This document shows, one piece after another, positions 62,481-64,000 of a stretch of 64,000 nucleotides of DNA. Under the pieces are notes generated by a model. It ran no database searches. It was not told where the DNA came from and was given only the letters and a program-made list of their open reading frames with translations. The stretch is from assembly GCA_000621405.1 (NCBI GenBank), contig JHYK01000013.1, positions 52,647-116,646 of the forward strand. The letters run 5' to 3'. Made by a program: the position numbers and the translations under genes. This DNA is from Lachnospiraceae bacterium AC3007. Lineage in GTDB: Bacteria; Bacillota; Clostridia; Lachnospirales; Lachnospiraceae. The first letter of the stretch is position 1, and each line of letters opens with the position of its first letter.

Positions 62481-63610
62481 TGATCATCATCGTCATCATC
62501 GTCGTCATCGTCATCATCATCATCAGAGGACTTGCCATACAGTATGTCGAGCTCCTCCTGTGTGATCTCATGGGGAGCCTCTTCCGCGGCCGGCGCAGGA
62601 GCAGACGAAGCGGCTGCCGGGTCATCGGTCTGGGCAGGTGCTGTCTCGCCGTCTGATAATGCATTCAGCAGAGCGTCATCCGCAAGCTGAGAAGGGGACC
62701 GTTTGTTCTCTCCGAGTATATCGCTCTGTATGCTCTTTTTCTTTGCAAGCGAAGAACTGTCAAGCTTTGAGGACTGATCATCCGTAAGGGCAGAAGGATC
62801 CTCGTCTTCAAGCCCCATAAGTATGCCCTTGAATATCTTCTTTGAAGTCTCACTGTCATAATGCAGACCGTCTGTTGTGGTATATCCGGTGAGATCCAGC
62901 ATCCGGTATGTATCGATATACGGAAGATCCAGTTCTTTTATTCCCGAATTGAAGTCTGCGATCTTTTCATTCGAAAGACTGCCGTAGCTTGTGATCGGAT
63001 TGACAGAGACGAGTGATATATCGTAGGTATCCTGTAATCCCCTGTATTTTTCTTTGTATCTTTCGATATTCTCCAGATCGTTGATCCCAAGACATATCAC
63101 GATCTTCCATTTATCGAAAAGCTCCGAAGAAATGATGCGTTTTATCTGGGACATTCCGGTATCGGCAAACCAGTTGTAGCCTTCTCCCACCTTGGCCACG
63201 ACAAAGAGGTTTTCATTATCCGAGATATTGCATACCTGGTTCATGTGCACAAACCGGCTGTCACCGACAAATATATAGCCTGTATCATGCCTGGGAAGGA
63301 ATCCGTCCAGAGAGGCCAGCCGGGTCTCTATCTCCTCCCTTGTGGCTTCGTCCTCCACACTCTTTATCTGAGGAGCAGCTGTCTGCTCAGCATGCTCGGG
63401 CCTCTCAAAACTGATATCCTGCGTTGCATCAGGATCATCGATAAATACCATGGCAGGAGTGTTGCCTGATACGGGAAGCCGTGATACTCCCGAAGCTTTT
63501 TCTTTTCTGCCCGCTACAAGTATGATTACGAGCACAAGAAGAAAAAGGGCGCTTAAAGAAGCGACCATGATAAGACAAAGCTTTTTATTTTTCCTGATCC
63601 AGCCTGTCAT
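62429..63610 (-). CDS. Membrane-anchored SGNH/GDSL-like hydrolase with acidic tail
   Basis: A 393-residue protein (longer if a TTG at 63673 is used): an N-terminal anchor (KLCLIMVASLSALFLLVLVIILVAG), an Asp/Glu linker, and an SGNH-type domain (about 115-285) with block I FVGDSRFVHM (Ser), block III GINDL and the catalytic block V-like TTDGLHYDSE (Asp, His). Such enzymes deacylate peptidoglycan, teichoic acid or polysaccharides. The tail is rich in Ala/Pro/Glu and ends in about 30 Asp, Glu and His residues encoded by the repeat tract. The start is uncertain: no clear ribosome site was found at either start. Confidence 0.8.
   Translation of the reverse strand: MTGWIRKNKKLCLIMVASLSALFLLVLVIILVAGRKEKASGVSRLPVSGNTPAMVFIDDPDATQDISFERPEHAEQTAAPQIKSVEDEATREEIETRLASLDGFLPRHDTGYIFVGDSRFVHMNQVCNISDNENLFVVAKVGEGYNWFADTGMSQIKRIISSELFDKWKIVICLGINDLENIERYKEKYRGLQDTYDISLVSVNPITSYGSLSNEKIADFNSGIKELDLPYIDTYRMLDLTGYTTTDGLHYDSETSKKIFKGILMGLEDEDPSALTDDQSSKLDSSSLAKKKSIQSDILGENKRSPSQLADDALLNALSDGETAPAQTDDPAAASSAPAPAAEEAPHEITQEELDILYGKSSDDDDDDDDDDDDDDHHHDDDEEEDDDDDDDD
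62434..62526. repeat. TCATCG/TCATCA simple-sequence tract shared by two genes
   Basis: About 93 bp of TCN triplets (on the + strand) reading Ser codons for one gene and, on the - strand, Asp/Glu/His codons for the other. It is prone to slippage; length changes in units of three would vary both tails in frame. Confidence 0.85.
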
Positions 63611-63792
63611 GACACGTATGATACCATATGCGGCGAAAGCGATAAAGTTCGAAGTCTCTGTCGAGTCAGTCAAGTAAACGTTGGCAATTCATTCAGCAAT
63701 TCAAATTTCTGCCTTTGAAAAGGAAACCTTCCCTCCGCTTCGCTACGGGAAGCTCTTTCATGTAAATCGATAGCCGATGGATATCGGTGATA

Positions 63793-63940
63793 ATCCTTGC
63801 TCTGCTTGATTAAGTTGTATCTGGTGGAGTCAGTCTGTCAACCCTGCGCTTCGCGCACCGCTTTGCGCATAGCGCATAGCGGCTGCGGGGTTGACAGGCT
63901 GACTCCGCCAGATAGTATATCAACTAAGCAGAGCAAGGAT
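63793..63940 (+). repeat. Long fold-back element (~53-nt arms)
   Basis: Left arm 63793-63845 and right arm 63887-63940 are imperfect inverted repeats: ATCCTTGCTCTGCTT at one end and CTGTCAACC at the other, with a 10-nt divergent patch. Two differences become G-U pairs in + strand RNA but A-C mismatches on the other strand. The 40-nt centre contains two further hairpins (TGCGCTTCGCGCA and TGCGCATAGCGCA). A terminator follows. Outside it, GCGGAGG/CCTCCGC sequences at 63734 and 63973 extend a looser outer pairing. It could be a structured ncRNA or a mobile miniature element. Confidence 0.7.
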
Positions 63941-63943
63941 CAT

Positions 63944-63966
63944 AAGGCGTTTTTAGCGCCTTTTAT
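63944..63966 (+). terminator. Intrinsic terminator after the fold-back element
   Basis: AAGGCG with loop TTTTTAG and CGCCTT followed by TTATT. Small but well placed, 4 bases after the right arm. Confidence 0.6.
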
Positions 63967-64000
63967 TCAAGGGCGGAGGCGCAGGCTTCCTTTTTATCTG

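Noticed and set aside
63610..63673. Upstream TTG start for the SGNH-like gene
   Set aside because: It lacks a ribosome site and adds a polar 21-residue leader before the anchor; kept only as an alternative.
1..64000. Prophage, intact insertion sequence, integrase or attachment sites
   Set aside because: No transposase, integrase, phage structural gene or tRNA-flanking repeat was found; the only mobile-looking items are the palindromes and the fold-back.

Overview
The window looks like a chromosomal segment of a Clostridia-class Firmicute, most likely a Lachnospiraceae member (Butyrivibrio/Pseudobutyrivibrio-like). This is inferred from gene order (dxs-tlyA-nadK-recN; infC-rpmI-rplT with an AUU start and an attenuator leader), strong AGGAGG ribosome binding sites, moderate G+C, many GGDEF/EAL and histidine-kinase genes, and small zinc-ribbon membrane proteins. 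There is no rRNA, no prophage, no intact insertion sequence and no CRISPR array. One tRNA gene (Leu, CAG) is present.

Layout. 0-6.3 kb: isoprenoid/NAD/repair operon (dxs 3' part, tlyA, nadK, recN), then glgA. 6.3-12.3 kb: a diguanylate cyclase, rqcH (NFACT), a SEC-C protein and a membrane GGDEF-EAL protein that has lost catalytic residues in both domains. 12.3-13.9 kb: L20-type leader and attenuator, infC-rpmI-rplT, then a tRNA-Leu with its own promoter inside the rplT 3' end. 13.9-21.3 kb: a dicarboxylate symporter with an unusual N-terminal ATPase-like domain, two tandem small peptides with double-glycine leaders, a YdcF-type membrane protein, an aldo/keto reductase, a lipoprotein and a zinc-ribbon membrane protein. 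21.4-26.7 kb (accessory): an AAA_14/DUF4143 ATPase, what look like decayed cas1-cas2 ends, and a large secreted protein with an AT-rich segment. 26.7-32.2 kb: YbaK deacylase, a cluster of small membrane proteins (CD225-like, two DUF2752, DUF4190, DUF4234), thiT-thiN under a TPP riboswitch, and a CPBP protease.

32.4-42.5 kb: valS, a 46-aa ORF, a zinc-ribbon/TPR membrane protein, then a pair resembling YhaO/YhaN (SbcD/SbcC-like) in which both proteins have lost most of their recognisable catalytic motifs; degV; and, on the other strand, argG with a histone-H1-like Lys/Ala tail followed by a LytTR regulator. 42.7-55.3 kb: a large hybrid histidine kinase, then arginine genes argC-(GNAT)-argJ and argB-argD separated by a DNA glycosylase, two membrane proteins and a PHP phosphatase. 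55.3-61.4 kb: comEA-like lipoprotein, response regulator, histidine kinase, GerMN lipoprotein and comEC. 61.4-63.6 kb: two convergent genes whose coding ends overlap in one trinucleotide-like repeat, read as poly-Ser on one strand and poly-Asp on the other. The window ends with a long inverted repeat followed by a terminator.

The best candidates for undescribed biology are the degenerate YhaO/YhaN pair, the ArgS-synthase (argG) histone-like tail, the double-glycine peptide pair, the shared poly-Ser/poly-Asp tract and the terminal fold-back element. Long perfect palindromes carrying GGGGACGGTTCTTTTGTC or GGGGACGTACCTTTTGAC motifs occur at two sites, plus one half copy. All family assignments were made by reading the translations; no database search was run.
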